64,000 bases of DNA from Allium sativum (Eukaryota > Streptophyta > Magnoliopsida > Asparagales > Amaryllidaceae). Position 1 is the stretch's first letter; every line of letters begins with the position of its first letter. The position numbers and the translations under genes are program-made. The stretch lies in contig CM060922.1 in the NCBI GenBank assembly GCA_030737875.1, positions 300,195,456 through 300,259,455 of the forward strand, in the 5' to 3' direction. The notes below the pieces were generated by a model. That model did not search any database and was not told the origin of the DNA. It was given only the letters and a program-made list of their open reading frames with translations. This document shows, one piece after another, positions 33,705-43,814 of the stretch.

Positions 33705-34583
33705 TGAAACACCCCACCTCCGTTAGAGTCACTCTCAAAGGGAATGCCCTAATTTTGGTGGAGGTTTATAAGTACAAGTCACAGATATACATGACAGACA
33801 TAAGAACACATATTTGTAAACAGCGGAAGAACAACAAATTTTATTTCATAAAGTCAAATACGTGTTACAACAACATCCTTTCCAAAAACATAACATAACC
33901 CTTTCATAATCTGTCTTGAGTACATTATTTAAAGAAGCATAAATAAAACATAGATAAACTGCAAAAGCCCCTTAGTGGATTGTCCAAAGCCATAGTTCAA
34001 AACAGGAAAGTCCAAGCAATACATTTCTCTTCTTCAAAGCTGGATGTTGAGGCTGGTCAAGCTGCTGTGTTCCCTCCCTGAGGACCTGGGGGGGGGGGAA
34101 ACGGAAGAAAGAAGACGAAAGAAAAATAGAGTCAGACATAAAGCCTGAGTAAGTCTAGTACTACTTTGTCTATGAATAAAGAACTGGGTATGATAAGTAA
34201 AACAGGAAGTGGGCAAACACTATGAACTTGGTTAAGTTATCTAGGGTCGAATATACTATCGTACCCATGTTAATCTCTGAACCCATAAAAACTAGTTTCC
34301 AATTTGCACCCCAAAATCAGGGTGATGTGATCCATTCAATGATGATCGGCTCCTACTCGCATAGTTACATGTGTCTTACGGCCCCCGATGTCTGTAGTTA
34401 CCTATGCTGGTCCCGCCATGGGGTGTATCAAGTCCCATAGTGGCAACCCGACACAACCTTAGAGTGCACAGGTATGCTACTGGTGTCCAGTGCCTTATTT
34501 TTCTGCGCCGGAGTGTGTGCACGCCCGCACTCCGTTAGAACCTACACTGCTACACCACCGCCGTCGCTTTGACCTCTTACAAT

Positions 34584-34653
34584 CAGCCCAGTAATCGTGC
34601 CCTACCCTGCCTAGTTTCAGGGTATCCTGATACACCTTTTAGGGTTACTGCTG
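34584..34653 (-). other. Conserved LTR block closed by a stem (D copy)
   Basis: CAGCCCAGTAA faces TTACTGCTG. The block is the reverse complement of the B block at 6885-6956 and contains AGGGTATCCTG and CCTAG. The second D copy is at 41412-41481. Confidence 0.65.
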
Positions 34654-34839
34654 AAAAGGGTCCCTCGTTACTAGGTTTTCTATCTCTAGCCAACATGCTA
34701 AGTTGGTTAAGTGTTCCCTACCTAACCCCACCAGTCTGTTTAGTTTAGCATGTTCCATTTTGATTAAGTCTTTAGTTCACTTAATCCTAACAATCCTGAC
34801 TCAGCCTTAATTGTCTTATTAAGGCCCTGACCTCTCACA

Positions 34840-35021
34840 TTAGACAGGTATTGTTGTGGCTGCCTGTTGCCGGTTGGTTCCGGGCAGTCTTACGCCACAA
34901 CTCAGTCTAACCTCGGGTCCTTATTGGGCTCCATGTTTAACCTCTCACATTGGATAGGTATTGTTGTGACTACTGGATAGCCGGGCGGTTCCGGGCAGGT
35001 TTACATCACAACTCAATCCAA
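34840..35021 (-). other. Two tandem covarying stem-loops in D 3' LTR
   Basis: Unit 1 (34840-34910) pairs TTAGAC with GTCTAA and GTTGTGGC with GCCACAAC. Unit 2 (34950-35021) pairs TTGGAT with ATCCAA and GTTGTGA with TCACAAC. Where unit 2 differs from unit 1, both arms differ so that pairing is kept. The 5' LTR copies are 41668-41738 and 41778-41849. They are homologous to the pairs in B. Confidence 0.75.
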
Positions 35022-36427
35022 CCTCGGGTTAAACACATCGTATTTTCTACATTTACATATCTTGTCATTCTTCTTTATTTATATGTAAATATTTGCGGCC
35101 CATTATTAAGTTAATGGTGTAAAGATTACACCAATCACGGGCCCAACCCATACTTGAATTTGGGCCCTTCTATTTTATATTTTCATTCATTAATTAATTT
35201 TTAACCCAACGTTATTTTCCCCCGTTTTACACGTCCGTTCATATATATATATTGGGCTTAGCCTTTTAAAGCCCAATTTAGCCATGCGAAAAGGGGAGGC
35301 TTATGGCGTATACACAAAGAGGGGAAGGTGAGCGCATGAACTTGCAATACGACGTTGGAAATACAAAATAGATATTGGTGTACTTGCATAGTGGCAACAT
35401 AGGTGACATAAATCAAAGCATGTGAACTTGCATAGGTTTAACTACAACATGAACCTATATTCTTATTTAGGCATAATGTCAAACATAAGCATGTCATAAA
35501 TATTCCTAGCATAGGCATAGCATAATGTCAAACATAAGCATGGCATAAGTAAAGTTAAATTTGTTCATGGCATAAACATAAACAAGTCATGTCCATAAGG
35601 TTCCTACATGTTTACAAAGGGGATACTTTGTTACTAACACAAAAGCATAGTTCAACTTAATCATGGTTTAAGTCTAATCACATAACGATGGTATAAACAT
35701 ACTTATGCATAAAAATTCCTAATCATGGTTTTTTGCTTAAACTTGCAAAAAGGGATTTTTGAGTCTAACCTAGCCATGTCTCACATATGTCATCATATAA
35801 TTCTTTTAAACAAGATAGACTTAATCATAGATTCCAATTATGCCAAATATCATTCATAGCCTAGCCATATTCATAAGCATGACTTAATACATGGATTATG
35901 GTGTCAAAATTCCAACATAGTTTCATATGAACTATAACAATCAAACTTGTCTCAATTGCTTGCAAAACGATTTATGCACAAAATATACATCATGACGACA
36001 TAATAACAAAGCCCCAAACTTGCATAAATTTCACTCAACTACATACATGTAGCTTCAACATAGATTACATAATTTGCGCAATATTCCAAACGTATATTTG
36101 CATAGAACTACCGCATGTAGTTCTTTATAATGAATAACATAATTTTACGAATTACTTCCATTGCCACAATTCAAGCATACACATCAACACAGTTGTTTAT
36201 TTATACCAAAGTAATACTCTACTTACAATGGTTGCGGAGAATTCTCTAATTAAGAGACACGATTCCTTTGTTGAATTGATTAGCTTTAGGTTGCTTGAAT
36301 TGCTTTAGGCTTTAGAACTTTCTTCCTAACTCTCTCTCTAGTCGGCGGCTACTCTTTGTCGTTCCTCAGCAACATGGCGGCTATAATCTTATTTTGAATG
36401 AATAGATTAGGGTTTAGTCTAGGGTTG

Positions 36428-36435
36428 TTTATATA
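36428..36435 (-). promoter_or_regulatory. TATA box of D 3' LTR
   Basis: TTTATATA on the plus strand gives TATATAAA on the minus strand. The functional copy, in the 5' LTR, is 43254-43261. Confidence 0.65.
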
Positions 36436-36610
36436 GAGGTTAGGAATTGATTAGGACCATTGATGTTGCTAGGTTAGATCGTAGCCATTCATTAGGAAGA
36501 GAGACCAATAAAAACCCGCCACCTAGCCCAAATGACAAAGCAGACCACAGAAATTCGACCACACACCGACCTGGCCAGCCAGGGCTAGACCAGACCTGGC
36601 CAGCAGGTCA

Positions 36611-36718
36611 TTTTTGACCTGGGCGCACTTGGCAGGTGCGCCAGGTCAAAAATGTACTGGCGCACTTCACAGGTGCGCCAGTTCATTTTTGTTCTGGTGC
36701 ACTTCCCAAGTGCGCCAG
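36611..36718. promoter_or_regulatory. Three tandem hairpins in U3 of D
   Basis: The units are at 36611-36652 (arms of 17-18 bases with one bulge, TTTTTGACCTGG...), 36656-36682 (ACTGGCGCAC/GTGCGCCAGT) and 36694-36718 (CTGG[CT]GCACTT/AAGTGCGCCAG). In the 5' LTR (43437-43544) the third unit is perfect. All share GGCGCAC/GTGCGCC. The cluster lies about 180-280 bp upstream of the TATA box. Confidence 0.75.
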
Positions 36719-36929
36719 TGTATTCTGGCCCTTTTTCGGTTTTTCGCCCAACTTCGTTCGTCCATAACTTCTTCATACGATATCCGTTTTTCAAAAACTC
36801 GGACTCTATTTCGCGTATTTTTCCGAGACAAACGCAATGGCGTATCCCGTTTCCCTTAGTTCTTTGATTTGAATTTGATTATACTTTAATTTGTGAGTTT
36901 CACAGTCATAGAATTCACGGGGTGTTACA

Positions 36930-36948
36930 TTCTCCCCCACTTAAAAGG
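36930..36948 (-). other. Element D polypurine tract
   Basis: TTCTCCCCCACTTAAAAGG on the plus strand touches the LTR end and is close to B's tract in reverse complement. Confidence 0.85.
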
Positions 36949-37114
36949 ATTTCGTCCCCGAATTCTTCAAGTTAGGAGGAATGTATATCCTAACATCCAA
37001 TCATCCATCTACTCATCCATCAAACACGAGCATCCATTGTCCTTAAAAGACTTCTAATGCTTCATGATCATATGCGAAGTGTGTGTGTACATGTACTTAT
37101 CTAATGCAAAATCA

Positions 37115-37141
37115 GGCGGTCTACTGATTCAGTTGACCTCC
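37115..37141 (-). other. Conserved hairpin in the 3' spacer of D
   Basis: GGCGGTCTACTGA faces TCAGTTGACCTCC. It is homologous to 12875-12900 of B in reverse complement. The surrounding spacer (36949-37440) is non-coding and also shares the TTGCAAGTG-type repeats (37354-37393). Confidence 0.6.
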
Positions 37142-37440
37142 TTAATGCGAATTATGTAAGTGCCATGAATCCATTATGTATGCAAATTTTCCTATTCTTG
37201 ATTCTACATGAGTGCACAACCATTCAATACAAATGCAACATCCATATGACAACACATTAAAGTTCAATCATATACAAATGCAAACATATATGCATATGCA
37301 ATATGAAGTGACTGAGCCGATCTAAAACCTAGATTGTGTGTGTATATGCAACCACGAGCAACCACTAGCAATCACTTGCAACCACTTGCAACCATCATAC
37401 ATAACATGTTTCAACTACATGTTTCCATCCAAAAAAGATT

Positions 37441-37868
37441 CTATCTAAAAGATACGGTCGAGGAAATATACCTAAAAAGATAGATAAAAGCGCAACTTAA
37501 GGAAAAATGAAAGATCAAGGATGTACCCTCGAACAGAAAAGGGTAGGCTGTACGAATTTTAGCTTCAGTCTCCCAAGTCGCGTCTCCCTCGGTGTCGCTC
37601 CACTGGACTTTGACGAGCTTGACTTCACGGTTGCGTAGCTTCTTCACTTCCGTTCCTAATATGCGGGTTGGAACTCTTCTTATGGTTGCTTCGCGTTCCA
37701 CTTCGGCCTCTTCGAGGACGTTTGGCTCTACTACTTCAGCAGACTCGTGTAGACATTTTCGGAGATGTGAAACGTGAAAAACGTTGTGGACTCCAGCCAA
37801 CTTCTCGGGTAGCTCTAATCTATAGGCCATTTTCCAAATTTTTCTCAATGATAGGGAATGGTCCTACC
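37441..37868 (-). pseudogene. Element D integrase tail with chromodomain-like end
   Basis: The minus strand carries ELPEKLAGVHNVFHVSHLRKC, then RRVPTRILGTEVKKLRN and EVKLVKVQWSDTEGDATWE, ending after YPFLFEGT. This equals the last part of B's integrase and its chromodomain-like tail, and here the Arg position that is a stop in B is a sense codon. Homology starts at GPFPIIE (about 37847-37868) with a one-base frameshift just after it. With no start codon context or upstream pol, it cannot be expressed as in B. It shows where the deletion junction lies. Confidence 0.85.
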
Positions 37869-38631
37869 TAAAGGTATAGTTGAAGTAAAAACTTCGTGCC
37901 CATTAGGCAATGTCAAAACTGAAAACCTATGCCACATATATATTGATTAGGAGAAGAACTCCCTAAGCATCAGCCCCGAAGACCGAAATCAACATCAGAC
38001 TGTCACCCAAAGAGTTACTCAACCCAACCACCATATATGATTCTAGGCAACTAAGCATGATGGACTCCTTTTAGGTCATAAGGGAGTCCCTTCCTAAGAC
38101 CAATCTGTATCATATAAAACCCAAAAACTTTAGTCAAACCGATGAACACGCTCGAGCCCCAACATGTGTTACTAACAGATGAGTCATACTCCCTATGTGG
38201 TTTGCAACAGAAATTGGATTGAGAATGGGACTGAGAGGATATACCGAAAAGATACTATGCAAGTAAGCTCTACAGGAAGAGAGGAATCAAGGATATACTC
38301 TTAAGAAGAGATATTATGCACGAATCTAGTCTTCAATCTTCTAAGTCGCATTTCTTGAGCTTAACTCCATTATGCTTTGTCCGTTTTTAACTTCACAATT
38401 TCGTAGCTTCTTAATTCTTGTTTCCAAAATATGAGTTGGAACCTATTTCTCGTTCCTCTTTCACTCATTCTCCTTCTAGTATACTTGGCTCAAGCCTAAC
38501 TGCGTATGCAAGCTCTCCAAAATTCACTTACTAGAAGGTATTCCACATAGATGAATTATCTCTTGAAAATAAACAAATGTCAACTATGTTGCCAAATGTA
38601 CTTACTAAGGTGATTCTTTACAACTCATGCA
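37869..38631 (-). other. Replacement sequence in element D, including a decayed second integrase-tail copy
   Basis: This stretch stands where B has about 2.3 kb of RT, RNase H and integrase. The part at about 38235-38545 is a diverged copy of 37470-37760. Shared text includes AAGTCGC, ACTTCAC, CGTAGCTTCTT and GTTGGAAC in the same order and spacing. The part at 37869-38234 is of unknown origin; on the minus strand it reads short LTLPNGHEVF-like text but has stops. Confidence 0.7.
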
Positions 38632-39136
38632 TCAGCGAAATGAACCTTCAGCCTTAGTGGCGAACACTACTGGAGCGCCCCATTCTGAAATGCTCCTCCT
38701 AATGAACCCCTTTTCTAGAAGCTCTTTAATCTATTTACTGAGCTCTTTCCTTTCTCGTGGAGCCATATGTCTAACGGGCAACGCAACGGGCTTTGCATTA
38801 TCTACAAGATATATGCGGAAGTCTATTTCCCGCTTCGGAGGCAAGCCCTTCACCTCTTCGAAGACATCCGGATATTCCCGGACCACTCTAACTGATTGCA
38901 AGTTTTCAACAGAGGCATCTAGCGATTCAAGATAACTAAGCATAACCGCATACGAGGGATTACAAGAAATTTCCAAAGTATTACCGAGCTGGGTTAGGAG
39001 CCTAACAACCCTTTTCTCACAATCAAGGATGGCCCCATTACTGGATAGCCAATCCATACCCAAAATCAAACCATACCCCGAAAAGCCCAAAACAAAGGCA
39101 CTACATAGAAATTCTACGCTTAGAATAGAGATTTTT
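38632..39136 (-). pseudogene. Element D protease-RT linker and RT start, truncated
   Basis: [41 protein letters not shown] and [13 protein letters not shown] match B at 9385-9730. A stop at 38731 follows, then IKELLEKGFIRRSISEWGAP to about 38632, where homology ends abruptly. It is one base out of frame with gag, caused by an extra base in the T5 run at 39132-39136. Confidence 0.88.
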
Positions 39137-40336
39137 CAATCCCACACAGATCATAGACAAATGAGCTGGGCCCCCAATTGGGTTTGAAACAATTAAGGGG
39201 TCCTCTACCATACTAGTTTTTAGGTGCAGAGATTCTACTAAAGCAGACGAGATAAAGGAGTGTGATGTGCCAGAATCAAATAAAGTGCGAACGGGGTGAT
39301 CGTAAAGATAAACTACACTTTCTACAGAAGTGTTTGTACCTCGCTGTTGCAAAGGTGGCGCTTCCAGCACATGAACCTGTGCCCCTGGGGTGGATCCAGC
39401 CCCCTGCCCCTGTCCTCGTTTCTTTGGGCAATCCTTAGCCCTATGGCCCGTCTGACCGCATGAAAAGCACCCACCATTCTCCTTGGTCTTCTTTTTCCGG
39501 CAGTCCTTTACTAAGTGCCCCACTTTGCCACAGAAATTACACGTCCTCTTCTCTTTGTTGCCTTCCCCGCCTTTTTTAAAGTCTGTCTTCTTAGGCTGCA
39601 AACCCTCTTTCTTCCCTTGAGAGCTTTCTGCCTTTGTCTCCTTCTTGCCCTTATCCTCCTCATTCAGCAATGCCATTTGCACCAATCTTTCATACGTGGC
39701 TCCCATGGGTATATGGGTCATGGCCAAACTGTGTAATGGCTCATTTAACCCTTTGACGAAACGGAGAGCCTTCTTGTGCGGGGTGTTGACTAGGTCAAGC
39801 CCAAACCTAGCCAGCTCATCAAACTGATTCACATATTCTCTAACTGTCTTGTCCCCTTGTTTAAGAAATAAGAATTTTTCCAACTGCAAACTTCTTACCG
39901 CATCTGAGAGAAATTTGGTCTCAAACCTTGCCCTAAAGTCCTCCCATGTCTCCACTGGTCTTTCAGCATTAGTGACTTCCCACCAGTAGGAAGCCTCGCC
40001 CTTCAATAGCCACACCGCCAGTTGTACTTTTTGTCTATCCTCTACCTCAAAGATGATGAATAGGTCCTCCGTTTCTTTCAGCCAATTCCTAGCTGCTACG
40101 AAGGACTCAGTTCCATGGAAATCCCTTCCTTTCATAGCTTTAAAATCTTTACATATCTTAGCAAAAGTGTTTCCCCGAGGAGGACGTGGAGGAAAAGGTG
40201 CCGCTGCGGCTGGATGATTTCCTTCCGCTGGGGGAGGAGGAATGGTAGGACCTGGCTGAGTGGCCCTTGCTTCTAAGAAACGTCTAAACCAACCAGGTAT
40301 GGGCACCCCTTCCGGCAAGTTAAGTTCTTGGGACAT
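39101..40336 (-). CDS. Element D gag with protease start (411 codons, open)
   Basis: [19 protein letters not shown] opens at 40336, just inside the primer-binding site. The gag core follows (WLLKGEASYWWEV, REYVNQFDELARFG), then a Lys/Glu-rich linker and two zinc knuckles (CNFCGKVGHLVKDC, CFSCGQTGHRAKDC). The protease start [13 protein letters not shown] retains the catalytic Asp. The frame is lost at the T5 run (39132-39136), so the protease is incomplete. The gag part itself has no stop and could give a particle protein. It is clearly homologous to B's gag, at a different subfamily level. This is the only intact-looking coding region of element D. Confidence 0.9.
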   Translation of the reverse strand: MSQELNLPEGVPIPGWFRRFLEARATQPGPTIPPPPAEGNHPAAAAPFPPRPPRGNTFAKICKDFKAMKGRDFHGTESFVAARNWLKETEDLFIIFEVEDRQKVQLAVWLLKGEASYWWEVTNAERPVETWEDFRARFETKFLSDAVRSLQLEKFLFLKQGDKTVREYVNQFDELARFGLDLVNTPHKKALRFVKGLNEPLHSLAMTHIPMGATYERLVQMALLNEEDKGKKETKAESSQGKKEGLQPKKTDFKKGGEGNKEKRTCNFCGKVGHLVKDCRKKKTKENGGCFSCGQTGHRAKDCPKKRGQGQGAGSTPGAQVHVLEAPPLQQRGTNTSVESVVYLYDHPVRTLFDSGTSHSFISSALVESLHLKTSMVEDPLIVSNPIGGPAHLSMICVGLKNLYSKRRISM

Positions 40337-40515
40337 GCTGAAACAAAAAGGATAGATTCAAAACGAAGGATAAGAGATAGTTCCTATGGCTTTGGGGAGT
40401 GGACTTTGCCTTTTTAAAATAAAATAATATTTTTTTCTTTTTAAAAATGCTTCTTTAAATTTCTTTTTTGAAAATAATTTTTTTCAAAACTTTTTATCTT
40501 ATCTGGTAAACCTAT

Positions 40516-40527
40516 GCTCTGATGCCA
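40516..40527 (-). other. Element D primer-binding site
   Basis: GCTCTGATGCCA on the plus strand is TGGCATCAGAGC on the minus strand, one change from the iMet site of B. It lies two bases from the LTR start. The leader to gag (40337-40515) is AT-rich and featureless. Confidence 0.85.
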
Positions 40528-40529
40528 AG

Positions 40530-43500
40530 TGAAACACCCCACCTCCGTTAGAGTCACTCTCAAAGGGAATGCCCTAATTTTGGTGGAGGTTTATAAGTAC
40601 AAGTCACAGATATACAAGACAGACATAAGAACACATATTTGTAAACAGCGGAAGAACAACAAATTTTATTTCATAAAGTCAAATACGTGTTACAACAACA
40701 TCCTTTCCAAAAACATAACATAACCCTTTCATAATCTGTCTTGAGTACATTATTTAAAGAAGCATAAATAAAACATAGATAAACTGCAAAAGCCCCTTAG
40801 TGGATTGTCCAAAGCCATAGTTCAAAACAGGAAAGTCCAAGCAATACATTTCTCTTCTTCAAAGCTGGATGTTGAGGCTGGTCAAGCTGCTGTGTTCCCT
40901 CCCTGAGGACCTGGGGGGGGGGGGGGGGACGGAAGAAAGAAGACGAAAGAAAAATAGAGTCAGACATAAAGCCTGAGTAAGTCTAGTACTACTTTGTCTA
41001 TGAATAAAGAACTGGGTATGATAAGTAAAACAGGAAGTGGGCAAACACTATGAACTTGGTTAAGTTATCTAGGGTCGAATATACTATCGTACCCATGTTA
41101 ATCTCTGAACCCATATAAACTAGTTTCCAATTTGCACCCCAAAATCAGGGTGATGTGATCCATTCAATGATGATCGGCTCCTACTCGCATAGTTACATGT
41201 GTCTTACGGCCCCCGATGTCTGTAGTTACCTATGCTGGTCCCGCCATGGGGTGTATCAAGTCCCATAGTGGCAACCCGACACAACCTTAGAGTGCACAGG
41301 TATGCTACTGGTGTCCAGTGCCTTATTTTTCTGCGCCGGAGTGTGTGCACGCCCGCACTCCGTTAGAACCTACACTGCTACACCACCGCCGTCGCTTTGA
41401 CCTCTTACAATCAGCCCAGTAATCGTGCCCTACCCTGCCTAGTTTCAGGGTATCCTGATACACCTTTTAGGGTTACCGCTGAAAAGGGTCCCTCGTTACT
41501 AGGTTTTCTATCTCTAGCCAACATGCTAAGTTGGTTAAGTGTTCCCTACCTAACCCCACCAGTCTGTTTAGTTTAGCATGTTCCATTTTGATTAAGTCTT
41601 TAGTTCACTTAATCCTAACAATCCTGACTCAGCCTTAATTGTCTTATTAAGGCCCTGACCTCTCACATTAGACAGGTATTGTTGTGGCTGCCTGTTGCCG
41701 GTTGGTTCCGGGCAGTCTTACGCCACAACTCAGTCTAACCTCGGGTCCTTATTGGGCTCCATGTTTAACCTCTCACATTGGATAGGTATTGTTGTGACTA
41801 CTGGATAGCCGGGCGGTTCCGGGCAGGTTTACATCACAACTCAATCCAACCTCGGGTTAAACACATCGTATTTTCTACATTTACATATCTTGTCATTCTT
41901 CTTTATTTATATGTAAATATTTGCGGCCCATTATTAAGTTAATGGTGTAAAGATTACACCAATCACGGGCCCAACCCATACTTGAATTTGGGCCCTTCTA
42001 TTTTATATTTTCATTCATTAATTAATTTTTAACCCAACGTTATTTTCCCCCGTTTTACACGTCCGTTCATATATATATTGGGCTTAGCCTTTTAAAGCCC
42101 AATTTAGCCATGCGAAAAGGGGAGGCTTATGGTGTATACACAAAGAGGGGAAGGTGAGCGCATGAACTTGCAATACGACGTTGGAAATACAAAATAGATA
42201 TTGGTGTACTTGCATAGTGGCAACATAGGTGACATAAATCAAAGCATGTGAACTTGCATAGGTTTAACTACAACATGAACCTATATTCTTATTTAGGCAT
42301 AATGTCAAACATAAGCATGTCATAAATATTCCTAGCATAGGCATAGCATAATGTCAAACATAAGCATGGCATAAGTAAAGTTAAATTTGTTCATGGCATA
42401 AACATAAACAAGTCATGTCCATAAGGTTCCTACATGTTTACAAAGGGGATACTTTGTTACTAACACAAAAGCATATTTCAACTTAATCTTGGTTTAAGTC
42501 TAATCACATAACGATGGTATAAACATACTTATGCATAAAAATTCCTAATCATGGTTTTTTGCTTAAACTTGCAAAAAGGGATTTTTGAGTCTAACCTAGC
42601 CATGTCTCACATATGTCATCATATAATTCTTTTAAACAAGATAGACTTAATCATAGATTCCAATTATGCCAAATATCATTCATAGCCTAGCCATATTCAT
42701 AAGCATGACTTAATACATGGATTATGGTGTCAAAATTCCAACATAGTTTCATATGAACTATAACAATCAAACTTGTCTCAATTGCTTGCAAAACGATTTA
42801 TGCACAAAATATACATCATGACGACATAATAACAAAGCCCCAAACTTGCATAAATTTCACTCAACTACATACATGTAGCTTCAACATAGATTACATAATT
42901 TGCGCAATATTCCAAACGTATATTTGCATAGAACTACCGCATGTAGTTCTTTATAATGAATAACATAATTTTACGAATTACTTCCATTGCCACAATTCAA
43001 GCATACACATCAACACAGTTGTTTATTTATACCAAAGTAATACTCTACTTACAATGGTTGCGGCGAATTCTCTAATTAAGAGACACGATTCCTTTGTTGA
43101 ATTGATTAGCTTTAGGTTGCTTGAATTGCTTTAGGCTTTAGAACTTTCTTCCTAACTCTCTCTCTAGTCGGCGGCTACTCTTTGTCGTTCCTCAGCAACA
43201 TGGCGGCTATAATCTTATTTTGAATGAATAGATTAGGGTTTAGTCTAGGGTTGTTTATATAGAGGTTAGGAATTGATTAGGACCATTGATGTTGCTAGGT
43301 TAGATCGTAGCCATTCATTAGGAAGAGAGACCAATAAAAACCCGCCACCTAGCCCTAATGACAAAGCAGACCACAGAAATTCGACCACACACCGACCTGG
43401 CCAGCCAGGGCTAGACCAGACCTGGCCAGCAGGTCATTTTTGACCTGGGCGCACTTGGCAGGTGCGCCAGGTCAAAAATGTACTGGCGCACTTCACAGGT

Positions 43501-43755
43501 GCGCCAGTTCATTTTTGTTCTGGCGCACTTCCCAAGTGCGCCAGTGCATTCTGGCCCTTTTTCGGTTTTTCGCCCAACTTCGTTCGTCCATAACTTCTTC
43601 ATACGATATCCGTTTTTCGAAAACTCGGACTCTATTTCGCGTATTTTTCCGAGACGAACGCAATGGCGTATCCCGTTTCCCTTAGTTATTTGATTTGAAT
43701 TTGATTATACTTTAATTTGTGAGTTTCACAGTTATAGAATTCACGGGATGTTACA
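40530..43755 (-). repeat. Element D 5' LTR (3226 bp)
   Basis: It is almost identical to 33705-36929. The TATA box is at 43254-43261, the U3 hairpins at 43437-43544 and the stem-loops at 41668-41849. It ends GGGATGTTACA, one base different from the other copy, followed by TCTAA. Confidence 0.95.
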
Positions 43756-43802
43756 TCTAATGAGTAAACCCCCACCAAAGCCAGGGTGTTCGCTCAACCT
43801 GG

Positions 43803-43814
43803 GCTCTAATACCA
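43803..43814 (-). other. Element E primer-binding site
   Basis: GCTCTAATACCA differs at one base from GCTCTGATACCA. The short interior piece 43756-43802 lies between it and element D. Confidence 0.65.

Larger units (their letters stand above)
33705..36929 (-). repeat. Element D 3' LTR (3225 bp)
   Basis: On the plus strand it runs from TGAAACACCCC to GGGGTGTTACA. U3 (about 36435-36929) holds three tandem hairpins (36611-36718) and a block shared with B (36760-36850). The minus-strand TATA box is at 36428-36435. The leader part holds covarying stem-loops (34840-35021) and the closed conserved block (34584-34653). Confidence 0.95.
33705..43755 (-). mobile_element. Element D: young non-autonomous Ty3/gypsy element (gag kept, most of pol deleted)
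   Basis: The element is 10,051 bp, with LTRs at 33705-36929 and 40530-43755. The duplication TCTAA is exact on both sides (33700-33704, 43756-43760). The two 3.2 kb LTRs differ at only about 17 places by my eye count, so it inserted recently. The interior is only 3.6 kb, against 5.2 kb in B. It has gag, protease and the start of RT; then about 760 bp of unrelated and decayed sequence; then the integrase tail with chromodomain-like end. RT core, RNase H and the integrase core are missing, so its enzymes must have come from a relative. Gag and LTR tips are related to B. Confidence 0.95.

Noticed and set aside
36614..36867. Overlapping plus-strand ORFs in LTR D, repeated in the other LTR
   Set aside because: They are created by the GGCGCAC hairpin repeats and lie antisense to the element.
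39132..39136. Programmed frameshift between gag and pol in element D
   Set aside because: B has one continuous gag-pol frame at the same place, so the extra base in the T5 run is more likely a mutation.
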